Below, piece by piece: positions 1 to 9,392 of a DNA stretch of 64,000 nt. Both the position numbers and the translations under genes were made by a program. The first letter of the stretch is position 1; the number at the start of each line of letters is the position of its first letter. Source of the DNA: an uncultured Pseudoxanthomonas sp. (lineage in GTDB: Bacteria; Pseudomonadota; Gammaproteobacteria; Xanthomonadales; Xanthomonadaceae); assembly GCF_946886695.1 (NCBI RefSeq), contig NZ_CAMPJD010000001.1, positions 1-64,000 of the forward strand, in the 5' to 3' direction. The notes below the pieces were generated by a model that had not been told where the DNA came from, made no database searches, and was given only the letters and a program-made list of their open reading frames with translations.

Positions 1-74
1 TGCAGCAGGCCGGCACGGCCATGCTGGCCCAGGCCAACCAGGTGCCCCAGAACGTGCTCAGCCTGCTCCGCTAA
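1..74 (+). CDS. fliC: Flagellin, C-terminal end only (gene enters from the left edge)
   Basis: Only the last 23 codons and the stop are in the window. The encoded tail, QQAGTAMLAQANQVPQNVL followed by SLLR, is identical to the tail of the complete flagellin that follows and is the D0 helix that packs in the filament core. The gene is therefore the first of at least two tandem flagellin genes. A hairpin follows the stop codon. The full length and the variable domain of this copy cannot be judged from here. Confidence 0.9.
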   Translation, partial: QQAGTAMLAQANQVPQNVLSLLR

Positions 75-85
75 CGCGGTGATGC

Positions 86-121
86 GCCGGAAGGGGTGGT
101 GGCCAACGCCCCCCTTCCGGC
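86..121 (+). terminator. Hairpin after the first flagellin gene
   Basis: An 11-bp perfect stem (GCCGGAAGGGG at 86-96 paired with 111-121) lies 11 nt after the upstream flagellin stop. There is no clean T-run behind it, so it may be a weak terminator or an mRNA 3'-end stabiliser rather than a strong intrinsic terminator. Confidence 0.5.
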
Positions 122-163
122 CCGGGCTTCTCCCCTTCGTAATCCCGCCTAGAGGAAACTTCC

Positions 164-1369
164 ATGGCACAGGTCATCAATACCAACACCATCTCGCTGA
201 ATGCGCAGCGCAATCTGAGCAGCAGCGGTGCTTCACTGGCCACCACCATCCAGCGTCTTTCGTCCGGCCTGCGCATCAACAGCGCCAAGGACGACGCCGC
301 CGGTCTGGCCATCTCCGAACGCTTCAGCACCCAGATCCGTGGCCTGGACGTCGCCGTGCGCAACGCCAACGACGGCATCTCGCTGGCCCAGGTCGCCGAA
401 GGTTCGCTGACCGAAATCGGCAACAACCTGCAGCGCATCCGTGAGCTGTCGGTGCAGTCGGCCAACGCGACCAACTCCTCGTCCGACCGCGCCGCGCTGA
501 ATGCCGAAGTCAAGCAGCTGACCTCCGAAATCGACCGCGTCGCCAAGCAGGCCGACTTCAACGGCACCAAACTGCTGGACGGCTCGTTCACCAGCCAGCT
601 GTTCCAGGTGGGCGCCAATGCGTCGCAGGCCATCGCCATCGACAAGGTCGTCGATGCGCAGGCCGATGCGCTGGGCGGCGCGATGTTCGCCACCGCCACG
701 TTCACCACGGCCACCCCGGCCGACGGCACCACCGATCTGAAGATCGAAGGCCTGCAGCTGACCAACGCCGATGGCAATGCCGTCACCATCGACACCGTCG
801 AAGTGGCAGCACAGGGCACGGCCGCCGGTACGCGTGACGCCGCCGCCACCGCGCTGGTCGGCGCGATCAATGCCAAGATCGGTGAAACCGGCGTGCTGGC
901 CGAGCTGGGTGCCAACGGCGCCGTCAACCTGACCTCGGTCAAGGACAGCGTGGATTCGGATGGCGACTTCCTCGGCATCGCCGTGGAAACCGGCACCTGG
1001 ACCGGCGGTACCGCCCCGGCCGACGTCGCCGCCAGCACCGTCGCGACGACCAAGCAGTACGCCAGCAACCTGGACATCTCCACGTTCAAGGGTGCGCAGC
1101 AGGCGCTGGAAATCGTCGACAAGGCACTGACGGCCGTCAACAGCGCGCGTGCCGACCTGGGTGCGGTGCAGAACCGCTTCACCTCGGTGGTCGCCAACCT
1201 GCAGACCAGCTCGGAAAACCTGGCCGCTTCGCGCAGCCGCATCCGCGACACCGACTTCGCCAAGGAAACCGCCGAACTGACCCGCACCCAGATCCTGCAG
1301 CAGGCCGGTACGGCCATGCTGGCCCAGGCCAACCAGGTGCCCCAAAACGTGCTGTCCCTGCTGCGCTGA
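164..1369 (+). CDS. fliC: Flagellin
   Basis: Structural subunit of the flagellar filament, 401 aa, exported through the flagellar type III apparatus. The N-terminal D0/D1 region (about 1-140, beginning MAQVINTNTISLNAQRNL) and C-terminal D1/D0 region (about 300-401, ending NVLSLLR) are canonical. Between them lies a short variable domain rich in Ala, Thr, Gly and Asp, which would be the surface-exposed part. An AGAGGAA ribosome site at 151-157 supports the ATG. It is the second of two tandem flagellins. I see no good sigma-28 or sigma-54 promoter in the 89 nt before it, so it may be transcribed from upstream or from a promoter I cannot recognise. A strong intrinsic terminator follows. Confidence 0.96.
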   Translation: MAQVINTNTISLNAQRNLSSSGASLATTIQRLSSGLRINSAKDDAAGLAISERFSTQIRGLDVAVRNANDGISLAQVAEGSLTEIGNNLQRIRELSVQSANATNSSSDRAALNAEVKQLTSEIDRVAKQADFNGTKLLDGSFTSQLFQVGANASQAIAIDKVVDAQADALGGAMFATATFTTATPADGTTDLKIEGLQLTNADGNAVTIDTVEVAAQGTAAGTRDAAATALVGAINAKIGETGVLAELGANGAVNLTSVKDSVDSDGDFLGIAVETGTWTGGTAPADVAASTVATTKQYASNLDISTFKGAQQALEIVDKALTAVNSARADLGAVQNRFTSVVANLQTSSENLAASRSRIRDTDFAKETAELTRTQILQQAGTAMLAQANQVPQNVLSLLR

Positions 1370-1452
1370 TACGCAACACGCCTCATCCACAGTTCCTCCT
1401 AGTTACCTGTCGTCACGGACGGATTCGTCTCCCTCCGTTTGGCAGTACCCCA

Positions 1453-1483
1453 ACCCCCTCCGGCGACGGAGGGGGTATTTTTT
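1453..1483 (+). terminator. Intrinsic terminator of the flagellin gene
   Basis: A 10-bp perfect stem (ACCCCCTCCG, loop GCGA, CGGAGGGGGT) is followed directly by ATTTTTT, a textbook rho-independent terminator 84 nt after the flagellin stop. Confidence 0.93.
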
Positions 1484-1554
1484 GTGGGTGAGCGGTGATT
1501 GGTGAGCGGGAACACCGGTTTCTGCGAGTTGCCGCATCACGAATCACCGTTTTC

Positions 1555-1570
1555 TGGCACAAACCCTGCA
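1555..1570 (+). promoter_or_regulatory. Candidate sigma-54 promoter for fliD
   Basis: TGGCACAAACCCTGCA has the -24 GG (1556-1557) and -12 GC (1568-1569) separated by exactly 10 nt. It fits the RpoN consensus TGGCAC-N5-TTGCA except for C in place of the first T of the -12 box. The -24 half is perfect. It faces fliD, 188 nt upstream. Confidence 0.7.
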
Positions 1571-1757
1571 TCAGCTCCTGCGCCCGCATTTCTCACCAGC
1601 CGCCGGACCCACGGCGGCGGTGGGAGACGGAGAGATGCGGGCTAAAGAACGGCCGCGGCAGGCCGCTACTGAAACTGCACGGGCGGGCCCCATCCGGTAG
1701 CGGATGCCAGGCCCGCCCGGCCACCCTTTTCCGGAAGGGCACTGACAGGAGACGGCA

Positions 1758-3122
1758 ATGGCAGACTATTCGCTGGGTTATGGCGGCATCGGCACCGGGA
1801 TGGACATCAACGGCATGGTGTCCCAACTGGTGGCGGCCGATCGCGCGCCCGCGGAAAACCGCCTGACCCGCATCGAAAGCCAAGCCAAGTTCAAGCTGTC
1901 CGCGCTGGGCACGGTGAGTTCCGCCTTCAGCAATCTGGACAAGGCGCTGACCGCACTGAAGGCCGCTACCGCCTTCGATACCCGCACCGTCAAGTCCGCC
2001 ACCGATACGGTGGTCGGCGCCACGGTGGGCAGCGGGACGCCCAACGGCACGTATGCGATCGAAGTGGTCGGACTGGCCACCGCCAACAAGTGGATCACCA
2101 ACCAGCCGGTGGCAGCGGACACGACCTTCGGCGCCGGTCAATTGACGCTGACGGTCGGCGGCGAGGCGCTGGCCATCGATATCGCTGCGGACAGCACGCT
2201 GCAGGATGTCCGCAGTGCGATCAACGACGCCGCCCGCAGCAAGGGCGTACAGGCCAGCGTGTTGACGTCCAACGACGGGCTCTACCTGTCCGTGTCGTCC
2301 GACAAAACCGGCGCCGCCAACGGCATCTCGCTGGCCTTCACCTCCGGCGGCAGCGACCTGCAGACCCTCGCTGCCAGCCTGCAGGAACGCGTCCCCGCCG
2401 CCGATGCCGAAGTGAAGATCGACGGCCTGACCGTGACCGCCAGCGGCAACAAGATCACCGACGCCGTGCCGGGACTGACCCTGGACCTGAAGACCACAGG
2501 TACCAGCACCGTCACCGTGTCCACCGACACCGCAGCCGCCAGCAAGCTGATCCAGGATTTCGTGACCGCATACAACGCGGCCATCGGCGCCATCAACACC
2601 TCGACCAAGTACAACGCCGAAAGCGACGAGCCTTCCGCCCTGACTGGCGATGCGCAGATGCGCAGCGCTTCGGGCCAGTTGAGGAATGTGCTCAGCGGCG
2701 TACTCGGCGACCTGGCGGCACAGGGCCTGGACGCCAAGACGCTGGGCCTGCAGACCAAGGGCTATCCGTCGTCCGACGGCACCCTGGTATTCAACAGCAG
2801 CAAGTTCACCGCCGCGCTGGTCAGCGATCCCGAGAAGATCCGCACCGCCTTCACCGGCGACAGCGGCTTCGGGGGGAAGCTGCAGGCGGCCGTGGGCAGC
2901 TACATCGGCACCAATGGGGCTTTCACCCAGCGCACCAGCGGCCTGAATGCCCAGATCAAGGACGTCGCCACGCAGCGCCTGGCCCTGGATGCGCGCATGG
3001 AAGCCGTCGGCAACCGCTACAAGGCCCAGTTCGTGGCGATGGATTCGATGGTCGCCCAGATGAGCAGCACCAGCAGCTACCTGGCCCAGCAACTCGCCTC
3101 GCTCGCCAACCAGACCGGATAA
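1758..3122 (+). CDS. fliD: Flagellar filament cap protein FliD
   Basis: Hook-associated protein 2, which sits at the filament tip as an oligomeric cap and folds incoming flagellin. The 454-aa product begins MADYSLGYGGIGTGMDINGM, the conserved FliD N-terminus (GIGTGMDI ... LVAADRAPAENRL). It has an Ala/Thr/Ser-rich middle typical of the exposed D2/D3 domains, and a C-terminal helical part with coiled-coil character (about 385-454). Length is normal for the family. A CAGGAGAC ribosome site precedes the ATG. It starts a run with fliS and the next two genes and is preceded by a sigma-54-like promoter, consistent with a class III flagellar gene. Confidence 0.96.
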   Translation: MADYSLGYGGIGTGMDINGMVSQLVAADRAPAENRLTRIESQAKFKLSALGTVSSAFSNLDKALTALKAATAFDTRTVKSATDTVVGATVGSGTPNGTYAIEVVGLATANKWITNQPVAADTTFGAGQLTLTVGGEALAIDIAADSTLQDVRSAINDAARSKGVQASVLTSNDGLYLSVSSDKTGAANGISLAFTSGGSDLQTLAASLQERVPAADAEVKIDGLTVTASGNKITDAVPGLTLDLKTTGTSTVTVSTDTAAASKLIQDFVTAYNAAIGAINTSTKYNAESDEPSALTGDAQMRSASGQLRNVLSGVLGDLAAQGLDAKTLGLQTKGYPSSDGTLVFNSSKFTAALVSDPEKIRTAFTGDSGFGGKLQAAVGSYIGTNGAFTQRTSGLNAQIKDVATQRLALDARMEAVGNRYKAQFVAMDSMVAQMSSTSSYLAQQLASLANQTG

Positions 3123-3176
3123 CCGCCGATCCGAACCGCCGTCGGGTGACGCGCGGGGATCGCAGGAGAAAATGGA

Positions 3177-3593
3177 ATGTCATCGCATTCGTACGCCGCC
3201 CAGTACCGCAACACCGGCCTCAGCAGCGCCGTCATGGACGCCGATCCACATCGCCTGGTGGCCCTGCTGCTGTCGGGCGCCTGCGAACGCCTGCGGCTGG
3301 CGGACGCGTGCATGGAACGTGGCGACCTGGCACGCAAGGGCAAGGCGATCGGCGAAGCGTGCGCGATCATCGGGCACCTCAATGGCTCGCTGGACCATGA
3401 GGCGGGCGGCGAAATCGCAGGCAGTCTCTCCGCGCTGTACGACTACGTGCAGACGCGCCTGATCGATGCCAACCTGCACAACGACGCCGCCGCACTGCGC
3501 GAATCGCTCGACCTGCTGGGCGAGATCGAGTCCGCCTGGAACGCCATTCCCTCCGAGCAGCGCCAGCCCCCGGCCATGGCCGCCGCGCGATGA
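3177..3593 (+). CDS. fliS: Flagellin export chaperone FliS
   Basis: FliS binds the C-terminal D0 region of flagellin in the cytoplasm, preventing premature polymerisation and delivering it to FlhA. The 138-aa product has the family pattern: an N-terminal AQYRN segment, then the DPHRLVALLLSGACERL helix and later helices ending near SAWNAIP. An AGGAGAAAA ribosome site supports the start. The stop overlaps the next gene by 4 nt (ATGA), so the two are translationally coupled. Confidence 0.94.
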   Translation: MSSHSYAAQYRNTGLSSAVMDADPHRLVALLLSGACERLRLADACMERGDLARKGKAIGEACAIIGHLNGSLDHEAGGEIAGSLSALYDYVQTRLIDANLHNDAAALRESLDLLGEIESAWNAIPSEQRQPPAMAAAR

Positions 3594-3895
3594 ACGCCAC
3601 ACCGGCCCTCGACGACCTCTTCGCCCAGCTCGACGGCATGCGCCACGCCCTGCACGCGGGCGACCTGGAGGACGTCGAGCGCCTGCTCAACCGTCACGAC
3701 CATGACGTGCGGGCCTTCCTGCATGCTGACGGAGGCCGCTCCGCGGGCTACGACGCGCTGGCTGTGCTGCTGCGCGCACAACTGGAGCTGCAGAAGTCAA
3801 TGCAGGACGCACGCGAACAGGTGCGGGTCCGCATGCACGTCAACCAGAGCGCCGACCGCGCCGCGCGCGCCTATCTTTCCGTTGTCGAGGGGTGA
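3590..3895 (+). CDS. Small helical protein in the FliT position
   Basis: 101 aa, predicted all-helical, charged, with no signal peptide or membrane segment. It overlaps fliS by 4 nt and lies 3 nt before the PilZ-like gene. In many flagellar clusters this slot encodes FliT, the FliD export chaperone, or an unnamed xanthomonad protein. The length and helical hairpin pattern ([20 protein letters not shown] then a long amphipathic C-terminal helix) suit a FliT-like chaperone, but I cannot see a diagnostic motif. Treat the function as inferred from position. Confidence 0.75.
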   Translation: MNATPALDDLFAQLDGMRHALHAGDLEDVERLLNRHDHDVRAFLHADGGRSAGYDALAVLLRAQLELQKSMQDAREQVRVRMHVNQSADRAARAYLSVVEG

Positions 3896-3898
3896 GCC

Positions 3899-4489
3899 AT
3901 GACCGCTTCGATCATCCTCGTGGAGCACCCTGCCGAGCACGCGCTGTTCGATGGCGCGCTCACCTGCGAGGTGGTGCTGCCCGCGCGCTTTGACGCGGGC
4001 GCGCGGGTCCTGATGCAGGCCCCGTCGGAGGCCTTGCTGAAAGGGTTGGCGGTCGCCGAGGACGTGCGCGGCGAAGACCCGGACGACCGCAAGGAAGCCA
4101 CCCCCACGCAGCAGCGCATCGAAGCCAAGCTGGACCTGGTGCTGTCGCTGCTCGGCCGGCTGGCGCGCAGCCAACATGAAACACTGCCCGCCACCCCGTT
4201 GCGCTGGTCGCACCGTGGCCTGCGCCTTGATGTGGTGTCGTCGCAGGACCTGGCCGTCGGCGTTGCCGGCGTGGTGACCATGCAGCCCGCCACGTGGTTG
4301 AGCGACCACATAGAACTGCCCGCCACGCTGCTGGCGCAGGCCGAAGGCTCGCAAGGCACGCAACATCTCTGGCTGCAGTTCGACACCCTGGGCGCCGGCC
4401 TTGCCGAGGCCATGGACCGCCACCTGTTCCGCCTGCATCGCCGCCAGATCGCCGAAGCCCGCCAGTCCCAGCACGCCGCGCGTCCGTAG
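3899..4489 (+). CDS. Atypical (degenerate) PilZ-domain protein, xanthomonad tetrameric type
   Basis: 196 aa. The N-terminal part has beta-strand character (SIILVEHPAEHALFDGALTCEVVLPARFD). Residues about 68-88 form a heptad-patterned helix (RIEAKLDLVLSLLGRLAR), followed by a second beta region (LRWSHRGLRLDVVSSQDLAVG). Xanthomonads are known to carry a PilZ-like protein with an inserted heptad helix that forms tetramers, usually in this flagellar position, and I place it there. It lacks both c-di-GMP motifs of ordinary PilZ domains (RxxxR and D/NxSxxG), so it probably does not bind c-di-GMP in the usual way. It starts 3 nt after the preceding gene, so it is likely co-transcribed with fliD-fliS. 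Family assignment is from pattern and context. Confidence 0.7.
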   Translation: MTASIILVEHPAEHALFDGALTCEVVLPARFDAGARVLMQAPSEALLKGLAVAEDVRGEDPDDRKEATPTQQRIEAKLDLVLSLLGRLARSQHETLPATPLRWSHRGLRLDVVSSQDLAVGVAGVVTMQPATWLSDHIELPATLLAQAEGSQGTQHLWLQFDTLGAGLAEAMDRHLFRLHRRQIAEARQSQHAARP

Positions 4490-4583
4490 CCGCCTTTTCG
4501 CGCATTCACGCCCACCGTGGCACCTGCGATGTGCACGCATCACACGCCGCGATTGCGGTATTCGCCCTTTTCACGGGAATACG

Positions 4584-4600
4584 GTCACTACAATTGTGAC
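4584..4600. promoter_or_regulatory. Inverted repeat upstream of the LuxR-type regulator
   Basis: GTCAC-TACAATT-GTGAC, a 5-bp dyad with an AT-rich centre, lies in a locally AT-richer 216-nt gap before the response regulator gene. It looks like a transcription-factor operator. It partly resembles the GTCA...TGAC half-sites reported for FleQ, but its length differs, so the binder is unknown. Confidence 0.35.
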
Positions 4601-4705
4601 TGGTGTCGTGGTTTCACTTTCCCATCGCGATTCTGAATTGGCGCACGGGGACAGCGCGGCTATCGTGACATCACCAAGCAACGCGATATCGACTGGTTCT
4701 TCCCT

Positions 4706-5338
4706 GTGCGTGTACTCATCGTCGACGACCACACCCTGGTCCGCGCCGGCATCGGCCGGCTGCTGCAGTCATTGCCCGATGTGGATGTCGTGGCCGAAGC
4801 CTGCAACGCGCAACAGGCGCTGGACATGGCGGCGATCCACCGCCCGGACCTGATCCTGCTCGACCTCTCCCTGCCCGACCGCAGCGGGCTCGACCTGCTT
4901 CCGCTGCTGCGCGAATCGCTGCCGCAGACCCGCGTGGTGATCATGTCCATGCACAACGATCCCACCCAAGTGCGTGTGGCGCTGGATCGCGGCTGTGCCG
5001 GTTTCGTTGTCAAGGAAGCGGCGCCGATGGAACTCGAACTCGCCCTGCGTGCCGCCGCCAGTGGCCAGGTGTTCCTGAGTCCGCAGGTGTCGTCGAAGAT
5101 GCTGGCGCCGATGCTCAATCCGCAGCGTCCCACCGGCATCGCCGCGCTGTCGCCGCGGCAACGCGAGATCCTGCGCCAGCTGGGCAGCGGCATGAGCAGC
5201 AAGGAAATCGCGGCCCAACTCGGCATCAGCGTGAAGACAGTGGAAACCCACCGCGCGCGGATGATGGAATCGCTGGGCTGCCGTCGCGCCAACGATCTGC
5301 TGTTGCTGGCCGCACGCCACCAGAACGAACTGGCCTGA
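4706..5338 (+). CDS. NarL/FixJ (LuxR-type) response regulator
   Basis: 210-aa two-component transcription factor. The receiver domain (1-120) has the acidic pocket D8/D9, phospho-acceptor D53 in LILLDLSLPD and conserved K103. The LuxR-type helix-turn-helix spans about 148-192 (LSPRQREILRQLGSG ... ISVKTVETHR). The start is GTG at 4706, giving MRVLIVDDH. The only upstream in-frame options would lengthen the receiver unnaturally. No Shine-Dalgarno is obvious. No partner histidine kinase is in the window, and the target genes are unknown. Its place just before rpoN suggests a regulator of flagellar or adhesion genes, but that is inference. Confidence 0.88.
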   Translation: MRVLIVDDHTLVRAGIGRLLQSLPDVDVVAEACNAQQALDMAAIHRPDLILLDLSLPDRSGLDLLPLLRESLPQTRVVIMSMHNDPTQVRVALDRGCAGFVVKEAAPMELELALRAAASGQVFLSPQVSSKMLAPMLNPQRPTGIAALSPRQREILRQLGSGMSSKEIAAQLGISVKTVETHRARMMESLGCRRANDLLLLAARHQNELA

Positions 5339-5576
5339 GCCTTGCAGGAACGGCGTGGATGACCCCCGCCGGCGACGGATTCCCGTTGCCGCACCGCCCT
5401 GACGGGCACTTCCCATCGACGATAACCCGACGCCGTAGGGGAAACCCTGACGGCCGGTGGGGTGCGCCCGCAGCACAACCAGAAACGCCCTGATTTTTTT
5501 TCCGTCACCGGGCGCCCAAAGTGTTCACACGATGTGAAGCCGACCTCGGCACGCCATCGAATCGGGGACAACGGGA

Positions 5577-7001
5577 ATGAAGACGGGACTTTCCACCCAG
5601 CTCGGCCAGCAACTCCACCTGACGCCGCAACTGCTGCAGTCGATCCGGCTGCTGCAACTGGACGGCCTGCAGTTGGAGATGGAAGTGCGCCGCGCACTGG
5701 ACCTCAATCCGCTGCTGGAAGTCGAAGAAGCCCAGGATGCCGAGACGGTCGCCGAGATCGACGTGCTGCCGGCACAGGACGCCGCCGCCCTCGATGCCGC
5801 CGCGTTCGACGAACTGCCCGAATCCAGCCTGTGGGACGTGGCCGGCGCCAACTGGCAGGACGGCGACGACGACCGCATGCAGCGGGTCGAAGCCGGCGAA
5901 TCCAGCGATCCGCACGTGCGCGTGCTCGACCGCCTTGCGCTGGAACTGGATGGCCGGGCGCTGGACGTGGTCGCCTTCTGGCTCGAGCACACCAATGACG
6001 CCGGCTACCTGGAGCAGGCGCCCGACACCCTGGCGCTGCTGGCCTCCGCCCGCTTCGACCTGACCACCGACGCCGCGCTGCAGCTTCGCGAGCGCCTGCT
6101 GCGGGGCGAATTCCCCGGCCTGGCCGCCGCCGACGTGCGCGAGTGCCTGCAGGTACAGCTGGACTGCCTGCAGGGCCGCGTGCCCGGCCGCCATGTCGCC
6201 CGCCGCATCGTCGCCGAAGGCCTGGCGCTGCTGGCCGCACACGAATACGACGCCCTCGCCCGCCTGTTGGACCTGGAACTCGACCAGGTGATGGAAGGCG
6301 TGCGCCTGGTGCTGTCGCTGGATGCGCGCCCCGGCGCGTCGCTGGCGCCGGCACCCACCGGCTACATCGTCCCGGATGTGGTCGCCTGGCATGCCGACTG
6401 CGCCTGGCGCGTGGCCCTGAACCCGGCGACCACGCCGCGCGTGCGGGTCAATCCGATGCAGGAACGCGCGTTGGACCAGGCCGAAGCCTCCGAAGGCGCC
6501 GGCAAGCTGCGCGAACTGCTGCAGGAAGCGCGCTGGCTGACCCGTGGCCTCTCGATCCGTTACGACACCCTGCTGCGGACGGCACGCGCCATCGTCGAGC
6601 GCCAGGCCGGTTTCCTGGCGCAGGGCGATGAAGCGATGGCCCCGCTGACGCTGAAGGAAATCGCCGACGCCATCGGCATGCACGAATCCACCGTCTCGCG
6701 CATCACCACCGGCAAGTACATGCAGACGCCGCGCGGCACGTTCGAGCTCAAGCACTTCTTCGCGGTGCGCCTGGAAGGCGCCAACGTGTCCGGCCCGGCC
6801 GTGCGCGCCATGGTGCGCCGCCTGATCGATTCCGAACCGGCCGGCAAGCCGTTGGCCGACGAAGCCATCGCCGGCCTGCTGGCCCGCCAGGGCATCCACA
6901 TTGCCCGCAGAACTGTGGCGAAGTACCGGGAACAGCTCGATATCGCTCCCGCCCGGGAACGCCGACGCGCTACCGTACCGGTCTTGGCCAAGGCCGGATA
7001 A
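5577..7001 (+). CDS. rpoN: RNA polymerase sigma-54 factor RpoN (flagellar-cluster copy)
   Basis: Sigma-54 directs RNA polymerase to -24/-12 promoters and needs an AAA+ activator, here most likely FleQ encoded two genes downstream. The 474-aa protein has the Gln/Leu-rich activator-interaction region I (1-50, LTPQLLQSIRLLQL), an acidic region II, the core-binding domain and a HTH (about 360-400, LKEIADAIGMHESTVSRITT). The RpoN box ARRTVAKYRE at 443-452 contacts the -24 element. Xanthomonads usually carry two rpoN genes, and this one in the flagellar locus corresponds to the copy called rpoN2. It is followed after 18 nt by a receiver gene. Confidence 0.95.
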   Translation: MKTGLSTQLGQQLHLTPQLLQSIRLLQLDGLQLEMEVRRALDLNPLLEVEEAQDAETVAEIDVLPAQDAAALDAAAFDELPESSLWDVAGANWQDGDDDRMQRVEAGESSDPHVRVLDRLALELDGRALDVVAFWLEHTNDAGYLEQAPDTLALLASARFDLTTDAALQLRERLLRGEFPGLAAADVRECLQVQLDCLQGRVPGRHVARRIVAEGLALLAAHEYDALARLLDLELDQVMEGVRLVLSLDARPGASLAPAPTGYIVPDVVAWHADCAWRVALNPATTPRVRVNPMQERALDQAEASEGAGKLRELLQEARWLTRGLSIRYDTLLRTARAIVERQAGFLAQGDEAMAPLTLKEIADAIGMHESTVSRITTGKYMQTPRGTFELKHFFAVRLEGANVSGPAVRAMVRRLIDSEPAGKPLADEAIAGLLARQGIHIARRTVAKYREQLDIAPARERRRATVPVLAKAG

Positions 7002-7019
7002 GAACGGAGCACGACCGCA

Positions 7020-7392
7020 ATGAGCAAGATCACCGTACTGCTGGTGGACGACCACGAAGGTTTCATCAACGCCGCCCTGCGCCACCTGCGCAAGGTGGAG
7101 TGGCTGGACATCGTGGGCCGCGCCAGCAACGGCTTGGAAGCCATCGAACGCTCGGAGACCCTGCGTCCGGACGTGGTGCTGATGGACCTGGCCATGCCGG
7201 AGATGGGTGGCCTGCAGGCTACCCGCCTCATCAAGACGCAGGACGCACCGCCCTTCATCGTGATCGCCAGCCATTTCGACGACGCCGAGCACCGCGAACA
7301 CGCGATGCGCGCCGGTGCCGACGAATTCGTCAGCAAGCTTTCCTATATCCAGGAAGTCTTGCCCATCCTCGAAAGGTTCAAAGACAGCCGCC

Positions 7393-7400
<8 letters not shown>
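7020..7400 (+). CDS. Stand-alone response-regulator receiver protein
   Basis: 126 aa made of a single receiver domain: acidic residues D10/D11, phospho-acceptor D56 in VVLMDLAMPEMGG, S84 in the Thr/Ser position and K106. There is no output domain. It overlaps the start of fleQ by 8 nt and follows rpoN by 18 nt, so rpoN, this gene and fleQ form one expression unit. An appealing role is modulation of FleQ or RpoN activity, because the FleQ N-terminal domain itself has lost its phosphorylation site. No partner kinase is visible. Confidence 0.85.
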
Positions 7401-8853
<1,453 letters not shown>

Positions 8854-8873
8854 CTGGCGACGGACGGCGTTTC

Positions 8874-8889
8874 CGGCACGGGTCTTGCA
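8874..8889 (+). promoter_or_regulatory. Sigma-54 promoter for the fliE-fliK operon
   Basis: CGGCACGGGTCTTGCA has -24 GG (8875-8876) and -12 GC (8887-8888) separated by 10 nt. It matches TGGCAC-N5-TTGCA except for the first base. It lies 42 nt upstream of fliE, the first gene of the basal-body operon. Confidence 0.88.
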
Positions 8890-8930
8890 ACTGATCTGAC
8901 AAGACACCCCGACGACCGAAGCACCAGCCC

Positions 8931-9290
8931 ATGTCCGACGTCTCCTCCATCCTCTCGCAGATCCGCAGTTACCAGCACCAGGTCGGTACGCGTGCCCTCG
9001 AGCCGATGCCGAACCCGGGTGCATTCACCCCGAACCGGGTGGGGCTTGAACAGCCGGGCGTCAAGGCGCCGAGTTTCGGCGACACCCTGCAGAACGCGCT
9101 GCAAGGCGTGAACGAAGCGCAGAAGACGTCCGGCGCGCTCGCGCAGGCCTTCGAACTGGGCGACCCGCGCGCGGACCTGGCACGGGTGATGGTGGCCGCG
9201 CAGCAGTCGCAGGTGGCCTTCCGCGCCACGGTGGAAGTCCGCAACCGCCTGGTGCAGGCGTACCAGGACGTCATGAACATGCCTTTGTAG
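8931..9290 (+). CDS. fliE: Flagellar hook-basal body complex protein FliE
   Basis: FliE joins the MS ring to the proximal rod and is an early export substrate. 119 aa, with a variable N-terminus and the conserved C-terminal helix (FELGDPRADLARVMVAAQQSQVAFRATVEVRNRLVQAYQDVMNM), where 'MVAAQQSQVAF' and 'RNRLVQAYQDVM' are diagnostic. It opens the operon behind a sigma-54 promoter and is separated from fliF by about 100 nt containing short tandem repeats. Confidence 0.95.
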   Translation: MSDVSSILSQIRSYQHQVGTRALEPMPNPGAFTPNRVGLEQPGVKAPSFGDTLQNALQGVNEAQKTSGALAQAFELGDPRADLARVMVAAQQSQVAFRATVEVRNRLVQAYQDVMNMPL

Positions 9291-9341
9291 GTCCCGCCTT
9301 TGTAGGTCCCGCCGTTGTAAAGCCCGCCGCCGCAATGCCCG
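9282..9341. repeat. 15-bp imperfect tandem repeat (4 units) at the end of fliE
   Basis: CCTTTGTAGGTCCCG occurs twice in a row (9282-9296, 9297-9311), then as degenerate copies at 9312-9326 and 9327-9341. The first unit contains the fliE stop codon, so the array begins in coding sequence and runs into the fliE-fliF spacer. Replication slippage is the simple explanation. Confidence 0.8.
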
Positions 9342-9392
9342 ACCGCTGACCGCCCCACTCCACCGAGCCGACCGCGCAGGAACCGCACCACC

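Larger units (their letters stand above)
1370..1757. other. Gene-free spacer between flagellin and fliD
   Basis: 388 nt without a supportable gene. It holds the flagellin terminator (1453-1483), a candidate sigma-54 promoter (1555-1570) and a long hairpin in the fliD leader: GGGCGGGCC (1681-1689) pairs with 1710-1718, and inside it CATCCG (1691-1696) pairs with CGGATG (1701-1706). The hairpin ends about 40 nt before the fliD start, so it would sit in the fliD 5' untranslated region. Confidence 0.6.

Noticed and set aside
164..1369. Sigma-28 promoter directly before the complete flagellin gene
   Set aside because: I looked through 75-163 for TAAA-N15-GCCGATAA and GG-N10-GC patterns and found neither, although this gene would be an expected FliA target.
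5432..5454. Terminator after the NarL-type regulator gene
   Set aside because: GCCGT...ACGGC with inner GGG/CCC can pair, but the stem is interrupted and no T-run follows. The T8 tract at about 5495 is not next to it.
5524..5538. CRP/Clp binding site upstream of rpoN
   Set aside because: The palindrome is TTCACA-CGA-TGTGAA, half-sites in the reverse order and with the wrong spacing for TGTGA-N6-TCACA.
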